Shown one piece after another: positions 21,938 to 35,400 of a stretch of DNA of 64,000 bases (within the stretch, counting starts at the first letter, position 1; the number at the start of each line of letters is the position of its first letter). A program made the translations under genes and the position numbers. Origin of the DNA: Cryptomeria japonica (lineage: Eukaryota; Streptophyta; Pinopsida; Cupressales; Cupressaceae); contig NC_081414.1 of the NCBI RefSeq assembly GCF_030272615.1, positions 824,181,396 to 824,245,395 on the forward strand, written 5' to 3'. The notes beneath the pieces were generated by a model. That model was not told the origin of the DNA and made no database searches. It saw nothing but the letters and a program-made list of their open reading frames with translations.

Positions 21938-24900
21938 AAATCTCTTCATGGAATGTTAGGGGCATGAATGCCCCTAACAAACAGCGTCTAATAAGACGCA
22001 ACATTACAAAATGGAAACATGACATCGTTCTCTTACAAGAAACTAAATTAGCCCAGGTTGAAGCTGAGGCTTTTAAAAGGAAATTAGGTCTTCTTTGCTA
22101 TGAATTTGTGGAAGCCAGGGGAGCTTCTGGTGGTATTGGAATAATTTGGAATCCGCGGAATATTATTTTTCATCCTTTAGCAGGTAATAGAAATTGGCTA
22201 TTAGGGAAGGTAACTAGCAAGCATAGCAATCTCACATTCACCCTAATAAACATTTATGGCCCAATCCCGGATGTCGAAAAGCGCAGGGTTTGGTCAAAAA
22301 TCTCGTTTATGATGGGGCTAGATATCTCCTCCCCTGTTATTTTAGGAGGGGACTTCAATGCCATCCTGAATTTATCTGAAAAAAGGGGTGGTATTCGTAG
22401 GGAACCGCAGTCCTTAAAAGACTTTAGAGAGTGGGTTGCTCATAACAACCTGATAGATATAGAAACAAGTAATGGTGTGTATACCTGGTACAATAGAAGA
22501 TCAGGATTTACACAAATCGCTGAGAGATTAGATAGATTCCTTTTTAGGGGGAACTTGAGCGATTTAGCAGTCAATCTATCAGCTTTGCTTCTCCCATCTT
22601 CAGGATCTGACCATTATCCTGTTATTCTTAATATTGAGGGAGAGGCTACACCACGATGTTGCCCTTTTAAGTTTGAAAAAATGTGGATGCAAAATCCAGA
22701 GTTCTATGATCTCGTCTCCAAGTGGTGGTCTGAGGTAAGTTTCCAGGGATCAAAGATGTTTTGCCTGGTAAATAAACTGAAATATCTCAAGAGCAAGTTA
22801 TTGAAATGGAATAATGAAGTTTTCGGAAACATTTTTGAAACCAAAATATCATTAGAAAAAGAAATCGCAGATCTCAATGAAAAAATGTTTAGACTTGGAA
22901 TGGATCAGGATAGCTTCCTCAAAGAAAAGGAGCTTCTCGGGAAATATGAGGATACGTTAACAAAAGAAGAAGTATTTTGGAAACAGAAGTCTAGAGAGAA
23001 TTGGCTTCAAAATGGGGATAGGAACACTAAGTTCTTCCACAACAGTACAAAAATCAGGAGGAACACTAACAGTATCCTCAAGATCATGAGTAATAATGGT
23101 ACAATTCTGGAAGATCAAAAGGATATAACTACTGAAGCGGTAAACCATTTTAAAACCCTGTTCAGTTCGAAATCTTCTCCTAAAGATGCCAATTTAACTT
23201 TGCTTAGGAATATTCCTAAGATTATTACTGAAAACCAAAACAAAGCGCTTAACAACAAATTCTCTGAATCAGAAGTTAAATTAGCATTGGGGCAGCTTAA
23301 TCCTGATAAAGCTCCCGGCCCGGATGGCTTTCCCGCTTGCTTTTTTCAAAAATGCTGGCACATTATTGGCAAGGAGGTTGTGGAAGCATTGGAAGCGGTT
23401 AGAAACTCTGGGAGTATTTTAAGAGAGATCAACAACACTTTCATTACCTTGATTCCAAAGAAGGAGGAATCAAGTATTTTTGAAGACTTTCGACCTATCT
23501 CCTTATGCAACACTATTTACAAACTTTTTACTAAAATTTTAGCGAATAGACTGAAAGGCATCCTTCCGTGCATAATTTCTGAGGAACAGACAGGTTTCGT
23601 ACCAGGTAGATCTATCTTTGATGGCATTATTATTGCTCAAGAAGTCATGCACTCGTTACAACAGAATCGATCAGCTGCTATGATGATCAAACTAGACATT
23701 AAGAAGGCATACGATAGAGTCGATTGGAGATTTTTGTGTAAATGCTTAGAATCCTTTGGTTTTTCAAAACAATGGATCAATTTAATCTTCGAATGCATCT
23801 CATCTCCCAGGGTATCGCTACTTATAAATGGATCCCCTGCTGGCTTCTTCCAGATATCTAGAGGGATAAGACAAGGAGATCCTTTATCCCCTTTCTTATT
23901 TATCATAATGGCAGAGGGCCTTGGGAGAATCATTACTCGTGCTCGGATGAATCAGATTATCAAAGGCATTAAAATTACTAATGGAATGGAGGTCATTACC
24001 CACCAGCAGTTTGCTGACGACACAATGCTGATGGGATGTGCGAATAGGTCTGAAGCCATGGCTTTCAAAAGGATTCTTGACATTTATGCATTAGCTTCTG
24101 GTCAGGAAGTGAACAAGAATAAATCGGAAATATTCTTCTTTAACACCTCGCAAAACATAGAGACAGATATTTGTAATATATTAGGGTTCAATAAAGGGAA
24201 ACTTCCTTGTAAATATCTTGGGATTCCGATGGATAAGGGAAACAATATAAAAGCATTATGGAAAGGAATCCTTGAAAAGATGGATCTTAGGTTGGTCTCT
24301 TGGAAAAACAAATGTCTATCTTCGGCTGGGAGGATTACATTACTAAAAGCTGTTATGGCGGCTATACCGATATTCCAAATGTCATGTCAGCAACTACCTA
24401 AAGGTGCTCGTCTAGAAATGGTTAGAAAGATGAGGAAGTTCTTTTGGAATATGAACTCAGACAAAAAGAAATTTGCGTTAATCTTGTGGGATAAAATTTG
24501 CCAACCTATCAATAGAGGGGGAGCTGGCATCAAAGATTTGAGGGTTCAAAACATGGCTCTGGGGGCGAAGTTAGTATGGAAAATGTACTCGGAACCGGAT
24601 CTTAAATGGGTAAGGATCCTCAAAGCTAAATATCTCACTAATTCCAATCCTGATAGTATACTAAGGATGGAAATATTGCCAAAGGGTTCCAAAGTTTGGA
24701 ATTTTATGCTAGAATGTAGAGAGGTGATCAGAGATTTTCTAACTTGGGATATTGCGGATGGATCTGAGGCATTGTTCTGGGAAGACTCGTGGGGGGGTTA
24801 TTCAGCCCTTGACAAGTCAGGAATAAGCGAAGAAGGTATAGAACTTTGCCAATCGATCAGGGGCAGGTTTGTTAAGGATTATATCAAGCTTATTTCCAAT

Positions 24901-26148
24901 GACCCCGCTTTGGGCTGGGAGTGGAAACCCCTTGATGAGTTGAACTTAACAAATGATGACAAGGAAATCTTGTGGAATAATTTGAGGCATAGGTATTTTT
25001 CATTACATAGTGGGAAAGACAGGATTATTTGGGCAGGTAGTTCTTCGGGCATTTATAAAGTCAAAGAAGGTTACTCACTTTTGAAATGCAGAAGAGCTGC
25101 AACCAATCCTATTATTCCGATTAGCCTTTGCTGGAATAACGTGGGTCTCCCCAAAGCTGGTATCTTCTCATGGGCCGCTTCCCAAAAGAGGATTCTTACG
25201 TCAGATTGGTTCTTAAAATTTGGTTTCATGGGTCCATCGAGATGCCCTCTTTGCGAATCTGAGGAAGAAAATGTGGATCACTTGCTTCTAAATTGTAGTT
25301 TCAGTCAGAAATGTTGGGATTGGCTTTGCTCAAGCCTTGGATGGCCGACTCCGAGACCTAGGGATATTTCAGAATGGCTGATTAGTTGGCAACCTCCCCA
25401 CACAAAGGATATTTATCACTTAGTGTGGCAAATAGCGCTGGCAATTCTCATATGGGAAATTTGGAAGGAGAGAAACAGGAGGATCTTTAAAGAATCAAAA
25501 TTGAGGGTGGAATCCCTTCTAAATAAGATCGAGGCAACAATTGTGGAAAAAATCAATAATAGACTTAGACATGTACAGGAAAAGTCTATTAATTTAACCA
25601 GATGGGATGAGGTTCTTTGTGCTAAGTGGAGGGGTCTGATAATCCCCCCGTTTATTGGGAGAGGAGGTAAGCTGGCTGAGATAGATAGAAAGCTAACAAA
25701 ATGGGTTCCCCCCCGAAAGGGCTGGGCCAAGCTAAACTTCGATGGTGCCTCTCGTGGGAATCCTGGTTTAGCTGGTATAGGGTGCGTTATTCATCAAGAT
25801 AACAGTGTTCTGATTGCTAGCTTAAATAAGCCTATTGGCTTGGCTTCAAATAACTTGGCTGAGTTTTCTGCTCTACGGGAGGGATTGATTATAGCCAAGT
25901 CACTCAAGATTAAATATTTAGAAATAGAGGGGGATTCGTCGTTAACCATAAATGCAGTCAGGACTAGGGAAGTATCAAACTGGAAATTGAAGGCGGAATT
26001 AAAAAGCATTCTGGATTTGATCAAATACTTTGAGGAAACTTCGGTTAATCATATTTATAGGGAAGGCAATTATGTAGCTGACAAGTTAGCCAATTTAGGG
26101 GCAGATGGTAATTCGAATGTTTTTAGGAAGGATAGTCTCACGGATTAA
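21934..26148 (+). CDS. LINE ORF2: endonuclease, reverse transcriptase, RNase H
   Basis: An uninterrupted frame of 1404 aa. Residues 1-235 form the APE-type endonuclease ([20 protein letters not shown] near 138, SGSDHYPV near 223). The reverse transcriptase begins near 455 ([52 protein letters not shown]), with the catalytic FADD at about 693. A zinc-binding region follows ([18 protein letters not shown], about 1107-1125). Residues 1265-1390 form an RNase H domain with all four expected acidic positions ([26 protein letters not shown]). Every catalytic motif is intact, so the protein could be active. RNase H at the C-terminus is typical of one plant L1 clade. Confidence 0.96.
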   Translation: MKISSWNVRGMNAPNKQRLIRRNITKWKHDIVLLQETKLAQVEAEAFKRKLGLLCYEFVEARGASGGIGIIWNPRNIIFHPLAGNRNWLLGKVTSKHSNLTFTLINIYGPIPDVEKRRVWSKISFMMGLDISSPVILGGDFNAILNLSEKRGGIRREPQSLKDFREWVAHNNLIDIETSNGVYTWYNRRSGFTQIAERLDRFLFRGNLSDLAVNLSALLLPSSGSDHYPVILNIEGEATPRCCPFKFEKMWMQNPEFYDLVSKWWSEVSFQGSKMFCLVNKLKYLKSKLLKWNNEVFGNIFETKISLEKEIADLNEKMFRLGMDQDSFLKEKELLGKYEDTLTKEEVFWKQKSRENWLQNGDRNTKFFHNSTKIRRNTNSILKIMSNNGTILEDQKDITTEAVNHFKTLFSSKSSPKDANLTLLRNIPKIITENQNKALNNKFSESEVKLALGQLNPDKAPGPDGFPACFFQKCWHIIGKEVVEALEAVRNSGSILREINNTFITLIPKKEESSIFEDFRPISLCNTIYKLFTKILANRLKGILPCIISEEQTGFVPGRSIFDGIIIAQEVMHSLQQNRSAAMMIKLDIKKAYDRVDWRFLCKCLESFGFSKQWINLIFECISSPRVSLLINGSPAGFFQISRGIRQGDPLSPFLFIIMAEGLGRIITRARMNQIIKGIKITNGMEVITHQQFADDTMLMGCANRSEAMAFKRILDIYALASGQEVNKNKSEIFFFNTSQNIETDICNILGFNKGKLPCKYLGIPMDKGNNIKALWKGILEKMDLRLVSWKNKCLSSAGRITLLKAVMAAIPIFQMSCQQLPKGARLEMVRKMRKFFWNMNSDKKKFALILWDKICQPINRGGAGIKDLRVQNMALGAKLVWKMYSEPDLKWVRILKAKYLTNSNPDSILRMEILPKGSKVWNFMLECREVIRDFLTWDIADGSEALFWEDSWGGYSALDKSGISEEGIELCQSIRGRFVKDYIKLISNDPALGWEWKPLDELNLTNDDKEILWNNLRHRYFSLHSGKDRIIWAGSSSGIYKVKEGYSLLKCRRAATNPIIPISLCWNNVGLPKAGIFSWAASQKRILTSDWFLKFGFMGPSRCPLCESEEENVDHLLLNCSFSQKCWDWLCSSLGWPTPRPRDISEWLISWQPPHTKDIYHLVWQIALAILIWEIWKERNRRIFKESKLRVESLLNKIEATIVEKINNRLRHVQEKSINLTRWDEVLCAKWRGLIIPPFIGRGGKLAEIDRKLTKWVPPRKGWAKLNFDGASRGNPGLAGIGCVIHQDNSVLIASLNKPIGLASNNLAEFSALREGLIIAKSLKIKYLEIEGDSSLTINAVRTREVSNWKLKAELKSILDLIKYFEETSVNHIYREGNYVADKLANLGADGNSNVFRKDSLTD

Positions 26149-26270
26149 GTTTCGGCCGTGCCACCCCTACATATCACTCCTCTCCTAGTCCTCTCCATTT
26201 TTCACATTTATATGCTCTAGGATGGGAGGCCAAAGCCGCCTTTTATCAATATATTGGCATTCTAAGGTTC

Positions 26271-26343
<73 letters not shown>

Positions 26344-26368
26344 CATACATATATATATATATACATAC

Positions 26369-26407
<39 letters not shown>

Positions 26408-26546
26408 CTCACATATATAGATATGTTTATATTTATGTCAATCCCATATTCATCGGATTGATTCATGTTATATGATGCATTCACATATATAAATATATGC
26501 ATATATATATATTCATATATATAGATATGTGTATATATACACAATC

Positions 26547-26577
<31 letters not shown>

Positions 26578-26745
26578 TCCATATTCTCATATATATATGT
26601 ATATGTGTGGGTATGTATGGGTATAAATAGAATATTACACTTTTGCATGCACGCATATATACATATATAAATACAGAATTTATATATTTATGAGTATATA
26701 TATATATATAAATATATATATACTTATATATATACATATCTGAAT
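26271..26745. repeat. (TA)n / ATATATAC microsatellite block
   Basis: About 470 bp of TA repeats with interspersed ATAC, ATAG and ATGT variants. Apparent open frames rich in Tyr and Ile are by-products of the repeat. Confidence 0.9.
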
Positions 26746-27584
26746 CTTCATATATGATTCTTTTTTCTGACTGTTTCCTTGACTACCAAGTCTATGAGTG
26801 AGTGCAAGGGGTGTTTCAGTCGTGTAGAGGGGTGATTGGTAGTAGTCTGGTCTCTCTGTTTTGGTTCGTGCAGGTCATCCCTCCAATGAATGAAATATGA
26901 ATTATGAGGGTTCTGGGCTGCGAAGGTATAGTCTCTATTAAGGAGTAAATCATATCTTTCAATGGCAAACTGGGTCTGCCAGGCTTTGTGTCTTTGAGCT
27001 TTGGTTTATGATTTTTAGTTATTCGGTTTTCAAGATTATGCATATCGGTTATAGTTGATAATAATCCTATTTTTGGATTCATGCCTTGTGGTTAAACTGG
27101 GACAGTAATTTCTGGTTTCTGTGTCATGGTTTGCTGGACAGTAGAGGATCTTAAAGAACAGCTTAACATTCGATTTGTCTCGTTTTGAGATACCCTGTAT
27201 ATATAGTGTTGGGTCCATTCGGTTTCTTTCAATCGATAGATGTATGGTTAGCAGGTCTTTTGTTGAAGTTATGTGGTGGGTGGTAGAAGTTAACTCTGAA
27301 TTTTCATGGTTTCAGTTAATTAGTAAGCTCTATTGATGTAAACATCTGGATAGACCCTCTGCCCTTATGTTGTTTCACTCCTTTCTCATGGCATATTGAT
27401 TTCTGGGTACATCTGTATATTCTAATGATTCTAGCAGACTCATTGATAGTTTTTTTGCTTTCTGGCATTTAAATACAAATACAGATGCATATGAAAATAC
27501 TTACGTTTGGGAGAATCTGATATCTGCAGAGTTAAAAGTAATTATGAATCTGAAAGAAATTGATCCTTTCCATTAGTAGGTAGA

Positions 27585-27663
27585 ATTGTAGCCTGGATAA
27601 TCTCTTAAATTGAAACCCAAAAGGTTAAGATGGTTTCAAGCTAAGGGATATCCAGGCTACAAT
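27585..27663. repeat. Hairpin in the LINE 3' region
   Basis: ATTGTAGCCTGGATA (27585-27599) is the exact reverse complement of TATCCAGGCTACAAT (27649-27663). The outer flanks extend the pairing imperfectly. Inside the loop TTGAAACC pairs with GGTTTCAA. Some LINEs use a 3' stem-loop for reverse-transcriptase recognition; whether this one does is inference. Confidence 0.75.
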
Positions 27664-28117
27664 CCTCTTACTTAAATAGTAAGATGTAACTATTCATTGT
27701 ATGATTACAGCAAATTATTATGTTTACTATGCTTCTAACAGTCTGGCAAAGTATGTTGCTATAAGGTCTTGCAGATTCGGGAAACAGGTCAGAAGTCAAT
27801 ACTCGATGCTTTTGTGGATTTACCAATGAGTGGATGATGGATTCAACCGGAAAGTGCTGAAAGATTTAATGTACAGAAAGAATCTAAAATGTCTTAATAT
27901 GTCAGCCTCCTACCTCTGATGAGGATTTGTAAAAATGTATAGTTGGCTATAATATCTGATCCCAGAAGGGATCTGGGCTAGACCGGAGGTTTTCTTATCT
28001 CCATTCTTTCCTACCGGTGCCCACACTGAATGGAGATGTAAAATTTTTTATAAAATAATAATAAAATTTTGGCTTCGGCCTTTTATCGATCAAAAAAAAA
28101 AAATTATAATAATTAAA

Positions 28118-29384
28118 ATTAGAACAAATATTTTTATTACAATATTATGATGGGAAGTACTCGCCACTATGTGACATTGTTATAAGATGAATTGAAAAAT
28201 AAATAACCAAGTACAAACCACACAATGAAAACAAAAACCAAAAGAATCCAAATAAACATGATTTTGTTCTATGTTCTTCAACATTGGGAGCTCATTCTAA
28301 TCTATTACCTTTTCCAAAAATAAAAAATGAAAAGATGTTAACTATGAAAAAAAAAGTGTTCCTCTATTATTAATTTTTTTTTCCCCTTTCCCTAGAAATC
28401 CGGCCATATCCACTTCATTTGTAGACCAATGATATGGTTCATAAATAATTTTAAATATTATAAAAATCATTTATCTTTATTTCAAAAAGATAAATATGAA
28501 AAAAATGATTTATAAAAAATTTATAAATCTAATTGGTACCAAATAGATATATTAATAACCATTATAATAATAATAAATATTGACTTCTTTATATTTAAAG
28601 ACAAATCAAAGAAAACAATTTTTTTTGCCTCTAGACTTTAAATTTAAAAAATTAAACTTTTAAATATTGAACCATTCAAACCACCACATGAGAAGGACGA
28701 ACATAACATTTTGAAACCAGAATAGCTATAGTCAAAGAGACAAAACTTACTCTAAAAAAATATACTTATCCAATTAAAAGAAAAAACAAAACAAAACAAA
28801 AACTGGAAGGATACAACTAACTCTACAAACTACACCTATCCCAATTTAAAATAAAAAACTCACACAAAAAAACAACAACTATAAATCTTTCTGATAATTC
28901 ACAGAAACTAAAATCCTCAGTGGGCAAAGCATATTAAGAAAGAATCTTGAAAGCGTATGAGACACTGCAAACGCTGTTAAATAGATCTGGACAAATTGAT
29001 ACAATGCTCACACGCAAAGTTTAATTATACGTTACATTATTTAGGTCCAACAATTCTAGGCAACAGCAAATAAGAAATCCGTTCTGGTTAACATGTCCAA
29101 AATGGGCAACACTTACAAAACCATGTTAAAAACATATAAAATATTTGCATTTGATGTACAGGTGAGGAAGTCATGTTCGTTTCATGGCTATGCAGGTAAA
29201 TAAATTCAGTTGTGTTTGTTAGCCCACATGTTTTGCATTGAATTTAGTGTGAATTCATGTTTTTGTCTGGTTTTCTGCATTGAATTTTGTGTCAATCCAT
29301 GTGTTTGCCTGGTTTTTCGCATCATCGTCAGAGATTTTGACTAAAAGTTTTCTGCTACAAATCTCCATGAATGTTAAAGCCCAC
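28118..29384. other. AT-rich 5' flank of the GGT gene
   Basis: I see no gene or recognisable mobile element between the LINE and the GGT TATA box. It is rich in A and T runs. Confidence 0.45.
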
Positions 29385-29392
29385 TATAAAAA
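29385..29392 (+). promoter_or_regulatory. TATA box of the GGT gene
   Basis: TATAAAAA lies in the context CCACTATAAAAAGC, 54 bases before the proposed start codon at 29446. This would put the transcription start near 29415-29420 and give a short leader of about 25-30 bases. Confidence 0.65.
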
Positions 29393-29445
29393 GCAACTGA
29401 TCAGGAGAATTACTCACAAACAGATTCAACTTCGGGAGAATTACC

Positions 29446-29452
29446 ATGACAA
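29446..29452 (+). CDS. GGT: GGT coding exon 1 (7 nt, start codon)
   Basis: ATGACAA followed by GTGAGT. Its phase (one base left over) matches exactly what the next exon needs, giving MTKLLESF and then the hydrophobic signal stretch. A TATA box lies 54 bases upstream. No other upstream ATG with a matching donor looked better. cDNA would settle it. Confidence 0.65.
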
Positions 29453-32400
29453 GTGAGTGATCTTAGCCTTCAATTCTTATTGATATGATTTGAATTGTAA
29501 AATCGTTGATTGGTGCTACTGTACACTTTAGTGCATGCATTAATTTCACTTTTTATTTAGTTAGATCTTTTCTAACTATTTTTTAGATAATAAGTAATGT
29601 TATTCTGTATAGATCAGTAATGATCTACTCTTGAGATGCTGGCTCATTTTTGGTTTATGGTGTGATTTGTTTCTTCAAACAGTTTAATGGAAGATGCCGG
29701 TCCCTCTTTGATTTATGATGTAATTTGTTTTTAAAAACAGTTCAATATACAGAAGTAGTTAACATTGATCTATTTTTTATTTTTAACAGTTTGATAGACA
29801 GAAATAATTAATTTTTATCTATATTTCACATACAGAAACAGTATTAAATCTTTGAAATGTATTAATGCATAAATTATAGTGTATGAGAGTGATTTATGCA
29901 TCAGTGGATACCATTTCCAAGATACTGATCCTTTCTAATTTATAATGTGATTTTTTTCATTTTAACATGTTTTTCATTGATAATAATATAAAAATTATAT
30001 TAGGTTTGATATATGATGTGATTTATTTTAAAAAACAGTTCAATATATAGAAGTAGTTAATATTGATCTACTTTTTATGGTGTGATCTACTAAAAATTGA
30101 CGTCATCTCCTAAAAAACTTAGGGCAAAATGCAGCAAAAAAGCTTGCAACAAGGAAATTGTAGACTTTTTGAGAGGACCGATTTCTTATCATTGTAATAG
30201 TCTAAAGAGAAATTGCCTTTGCTATTTAGCCCACAATATTGAGTGTGCTCGGCATCTATATTACCTTACTTTCACTAAACAATTTAGACTGGCTATGGTA
30301 TCAGCAATATAAGCAATTTTAATTTCAATTTTTGTTCAATTTTAAAGTTAATGTTAAACTTTATCACTGTTCTTGTTTTCAAAGTTAACTGTCATGATAT
30401 GTTTTGGAAATTATTAAATATTATTTATTAAAAAATTGGTGTCTCCAAGTCCCAGTGTCTCCTATTTTTGAAAATTAGTAGTACCATTACCAGTCTCCTG
30501 AGTCTCCAAGTACCCCGTCTCCTGGTAACCTTGTTTTAAACAGTTTGATAGACAGAAATAATTAATTTTTATCTATTCTTCACATAGAAATAGTATTAAA
30601 TCTTTAAAATGTATTAATGCATAAATTATAGTGTATGAGAGTGACTTATGCATCACTGCATACCATTTCCAAGATGCTGATCCTTTCTAATTTATGATGT
30701 GATTTTTTTAATTTTAAAAGTAATTCATGTTTTTCATTAATAATAGTATAAAAGTTATATTAGGATTAATATAAAGAGGTATAGGTCATGATTTCAAAAG
30801 TAAGTAGGTAGTGACATTTCAACATTTTGATTTGATTAATCTGACATTTGATTTTCTCATTTTTTTAATTTTTTGCTCATAAGGAAGGTAGGTCAATAAT
30901 TCATAATTTCATATTAATAAAAGAAAGTAGTTTTAATAGCATATCAAAAATAAAAGATAAAAGTTTCTATTTTCTGAAGAATTAGAAATCTTCATTTTCT
31001 TGAACCTTGGTATGAACTGCACATAGAGACACCATTTGATTTTCTCATTTACAATAAATCAGAAGTTTCTATTTTCTGGGGAATTAGAAATCTTCATCAC
31101 ACACTGTTCAATAGCATATGCATGGAAATTTTAAGGAATCGTACAATTTTATAAATGCAGAAAGCTTTGACCAACCTCCTATTAACATACCCAGGTATGG
31201 CACCCAGCTTGCTTTTCTTGAACCTTGGTATGAGCTGCACATAGAGACACCATTTGTGCTTTCTTGTAGTTTACAATTAAGGCTTGAGGGTAATCTGTTC
31301 TGCTACAGTTTATTACGGTTGGCAACTTATTTTATCCTTTATTTTGGTGCCTCCAGATGGGGGAAGTCCCTACGAGTTAATTCATAATAGTTTTGGCAGA
31401 ATTTGTGGAAAATATAATAATTGACCAATAAATTTTCGCTGAAATGGGTGGAATTAAGATCATTTCAAAAATGAGGAGAAAAATTTCATACCATGTCTAT
31501 GACTTTAGTCCATGGAATTCTAAATTGTGCAAGCTGTGTGGCGAATTATTTGGACTACACCTGAAGATATTTGATCTCAATGTATGAAAGACCCCAATGA
31601 CGTTGATGGCTCTGCCGACAGATCACATGGCCTCCATATTTCTGAGCTTACAGTATTGTCTACCTTAAAAGGAATGGCAAGAATTTAATTTTATATTTTC
31701 ACTGTATGATGATACCTAATTACATAACTTGTATTCCTGCTGATATTATTCCCTTTTGCATATAATGACATAAATGTGTGTTAATTTTGACGCGATCAAT
31801 GATATCCATTAAAAATACACTGTTGATGTTTGAAATTGTAAATCTGAGCTATTTGTTTCCACATCACACAGAAATATCATGCATATAATTTAACAGCATT
31901 TAATCAGAACATACATAAATTGGGTGGCTTTAATCTGCGATTACTTCTGAGAATTTGCTAAACTTTTACCATAACCATGATCACATTTTACAAATTGAAT
32001 TTCCTCACAAATTCAAAACCTCTTTATACTGTTTTTAACTTGACTCCATCTAATTGCAGAACTCCTCGAATCTTTTACCTATATAGCCATCTTATCAGTT
32101 GTACTTTGGGGTTTGGAACCATGCCAAGCCAGTGTCAATGTGTACAATCATATTTCATCTGGAAGACGGGAGGTAGTTGAAGCACATAAAGGAGCAGTTG
32201 CTGCGGATGATGGCCGTTGTTCTAGAATTGGAAGGGATGTTCTCAAGGAAGATGGCCATGCACTAGATGCTGCAGTTGCAACTGCTTTGTGTTTAGGTGT
32301 GGTGAGCCCAGCCTCAAGTGGTATTGGTGGAGGTGCTTTTATGCTCGTAAGATTGGCATCTGGTGAAGCAGAAGCTTATGATTCACGAGAGACAGCCCCT

Positions 32401-35400
32401 GCATCAGCCTCGGAGGTAGATTTTTCTTCTTCCTAGTGAAATTCAGCAAAAAATATCAGTAATCAGCAGCATTCTGTTGTGGCATGAGAAGTTAAATTCT
32501 CTCTATTTTTCAAGAATTTGCTTAAATTTGTTTGCTGAGGATATTTTTATGAATCTGGTATTGCTTGAAATTTTGCTGTAAAATGCAACTGTAAGTTTAT
32601 TTTGCCTGAAAAATTATGGTGAATGCTGAGCTTCCTCAAGTATTATTTTTCAAGTCCCGAGTATAGCATCAGGAATGTTTGAAGACTGTTTTGCTAATCT
32701 TTTGATTTCTTTGAAAGATGGGAAATATTGATTCTTGAAAGGGCATCACAAATTTTGGAAGTAGGATAAGGTAGGCACAAGCCACAAAGTCAAACCATAA
32801 TTTTTTTGTGGCAAATCTATTCTTTTGCAGAATATGTATGTTAACAACCCTCTTTCAAAATCAAGCGGTGCTCGTGCGGTAGCTGTTCCAGGTGAGCTTG
32901 TTGGCCTTTATCAAGCATGGCAGAAATATGGTAGAATTCCATGGAAGAGACTCGTCCTTCCTGCAGCTCATCTTGCAGAGAGCTTTATTGTCTCTCCTTA
33001 CCTTGCATTTCAGATGAACGATTCAAAAGCAGCAATATTTGCAGACAAAGGACTTCGTAATGTTTTTACATCTAATGGAAAGCTCTTGCAAGCTGGTGAC
33101 AAATGCCACAATTTTATGCTGGCAAAGACCTTAAAAGCCATTGCTGAGTATGGACCAAAAGTTTTCTATAATGGCACTGTCGGAGTTAATCTGGTAAAAG
33201 ATGTGCGAAAAGCAGGAGGCATTTTGACTTTTAAGGATCTACAAAATTACAAAATTAGAGTACAAAAGCCTCTTTCCGCAGACATCATGGGATATAAGAT
33301 ATTGGGTATGCCACCCCCATCTTCTGGTGGTGCAGGAATGATATTAGTGAGTGCACTATGTCCATTTTAGTGGGCACCAAATGTAGTTTTAAATTAACTA
33401 TAATTTCTTGGAATCCTTGCTGATTTCTGGCTTGGATTTCAGGTTCTGAACATACTTGCAAGCTATGGAGTTCCTTCAGCATCCTATGGAGTGCTGGGCC
33501 TGCATCGAATGATTGAAGCATTTAAGCATATGTTTGCCGTGAGGATGAATCTTGGTGATCCAGACTTTGTTAATGTTACAAATGTTCTAGCTGACATGCT
33601 GTCTCCAAAGTTTGCTGCAGAGTTGAAGAAAACTATATATGACAATATGACCTTTGGTCCTTCTCACTATGGGGGCAAGTAAGTTTTTTTAACAATTCGG
33701 TAGTTCTCGCACAGATGCAGATTTTTTTGTGTGTTGCTTTTTGTAGAAACTTACTTTCTTTGTGGTCATTTCGTTGTTTTGCAAGAAATTTCTGTCCATA
33801 TATATATTCAGTAACTTTCCACTCATGACCAGGAAATATAACACACTTACATACTTTAAATGCAATTTATAGCAAGCCTGCCAGATACATATGATATATT
33901 GTCTGCAGGAAATATTTTCTTTCATTTTGGTAGCGGAGATGTAGCTTTCTACCGGAGTTTTCATTCTTTGTGATCATTACATTGTTTTGTAATGAATTCT
34001 GGGTCCATAATTTTCAGTAATTTTATTAGTAATAAAGAGGAATTATAACACACATTGACAAGCCTTGAATACAGTTCTTATCAAGTGTGCTAGAGTTGTT
34101 TTTAAAATTTATGTTACACCTAGTTTTCAGGATGGGAAAGGAAGGGAATTGGTGGAGATTTTCCATTTCTGGGATGGATTTTGGAGAGACCATTTTTTAG
34201 GGAATGCACGGCCAATTATTAAAAAAAAGAGGGAAATCTTTAATATATAAGAAATTTTAAATATAATAATATTGATAAGGTATTCATCATATATATTATA
34301 ATATCTAATACAAAAATTTAGAATGGATTTCAGATTTGAGATTTCATGAGTCAACAGACAAATTAACAAAATTTCATTATTTTCTTTTTATGGAAGGTTT
34401 TTCATCCACAATGTTGTTAGCTCCGATGCAAAGAGCAAGAGTCTTAGGCTGAAACCTTTTCGACTAAGAACCACAGATTGAGGGGTATCCATTTGTGAAA
34501 TATCTCTCTTTTGAAATTTATTTTTGAAAAAAAATAAATTTTTTGAGTTAACCTACAGATCCCTAAGAAAAAGGTATCCTGTGAATGTTTTCTAAAATTT
34601 ATGCAAATTGAGAATGATGAGGGGACATTTCCAAGTCCTCATGTCACTAAAACGTTCACTGTAGGGGACAGGGTCTAAAAATGCAGGGGATATATGTCCC
34701 CGGAATACAGAGGTTATAATACTTCGTTTTCTAGACATCGTACTTGTAAAGCCTATTTTTGTTCGCAATTTGATTTCTGGCTTATATGGATGCTCATCTA
34801 TTTCGTGTAGAAGTAATCGAAAGCACAATAATTTCAAACATGGCAGTCAGTTCAACTATTGGGAGAACTAAGAAAAATAACAAAACAATATAATTATATA
34901 TTGATATCTTATTGCATAAACGGAGTCTTAGAGTGCCTGAGACATCTTCGCTATAAACTAAGTTCTTTTTCATTGAGACCTACGTGCTTTGCGTTGACCA
35001 AAGATGAACTGCAACAAACCCGTGCAAGATCAGGTGGTCTACTCCGTGGTATTTATAGTGAATGAAGCCCGTTACATCCCACACATCATACATTGAAATA
35101 AAATTTTAAATATATATTAAATGCAAATGAAATGAATAATGTCGTTCAAAATGAGAAAGTAAGTCCATGGGTATGTGGATATGTGAATGAGTAATGAAGA
35201 AGGGTGAGAAGGCTAGAAGTGATTCTAAAACATGGATCGATTAGAAAAGACCTTAAACTGGTATATTGACGTTTTTAGAAGGTACGACTAAGAGCTTCCA
35301 AATGGTATCTGATATTGAATTATTATTATTTGCTAGTCCAAATTTCTGTTGCAATAAGGGATTTAGATGTACTGGTGAAATCAGGAGGGGATACAGTGAT

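Larger units (their letters stand above)
26149..28091 (+). other. LINE 3' untranslated region
   Basis: Almost 2 kb without coding content, ending ATCGATC before the poly(A) run. It contains the (TA)n-rich block and a strong hairpin at 27585-27663. Confidence 0.8.
20202..28099 (+). mobile_element. Full-length LINE (plant L1-like with RNase H), 7.9 kb
   Basis: The element is bounded by 18-bp direct repeats and ends with TTTTATCGATC and a poly(A) run. It holds ORF1, a short continuation of ORF1, ORF2 (EN, RT, zinc-binding C-terminal region, RNase H) and a 1.95 kb 3' region with a long (TA)n-rich block. Identical target duplications and an uninterrupted 1404-codon ORF2 point to a recent insertion compared with the decayed elements around it. 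Confidence 0.95.

Noticed and set aside
26222-26737. Tyr/Ile-rich frames
   Set aside because: Produced by the (TA)n block in the LINE 3' region.
30097-30312. 71-codon frame in GGT intron 1
   Set aside because: No similarity to GGT, no splice context, and the adjacent intron is repeat-rich.
31118-31387. 89-codon frame in GGT intron 1
   Set aside because: Its sequence belongs to locally duplicated intron blocks. The phase and content do not fit a GGT exon.
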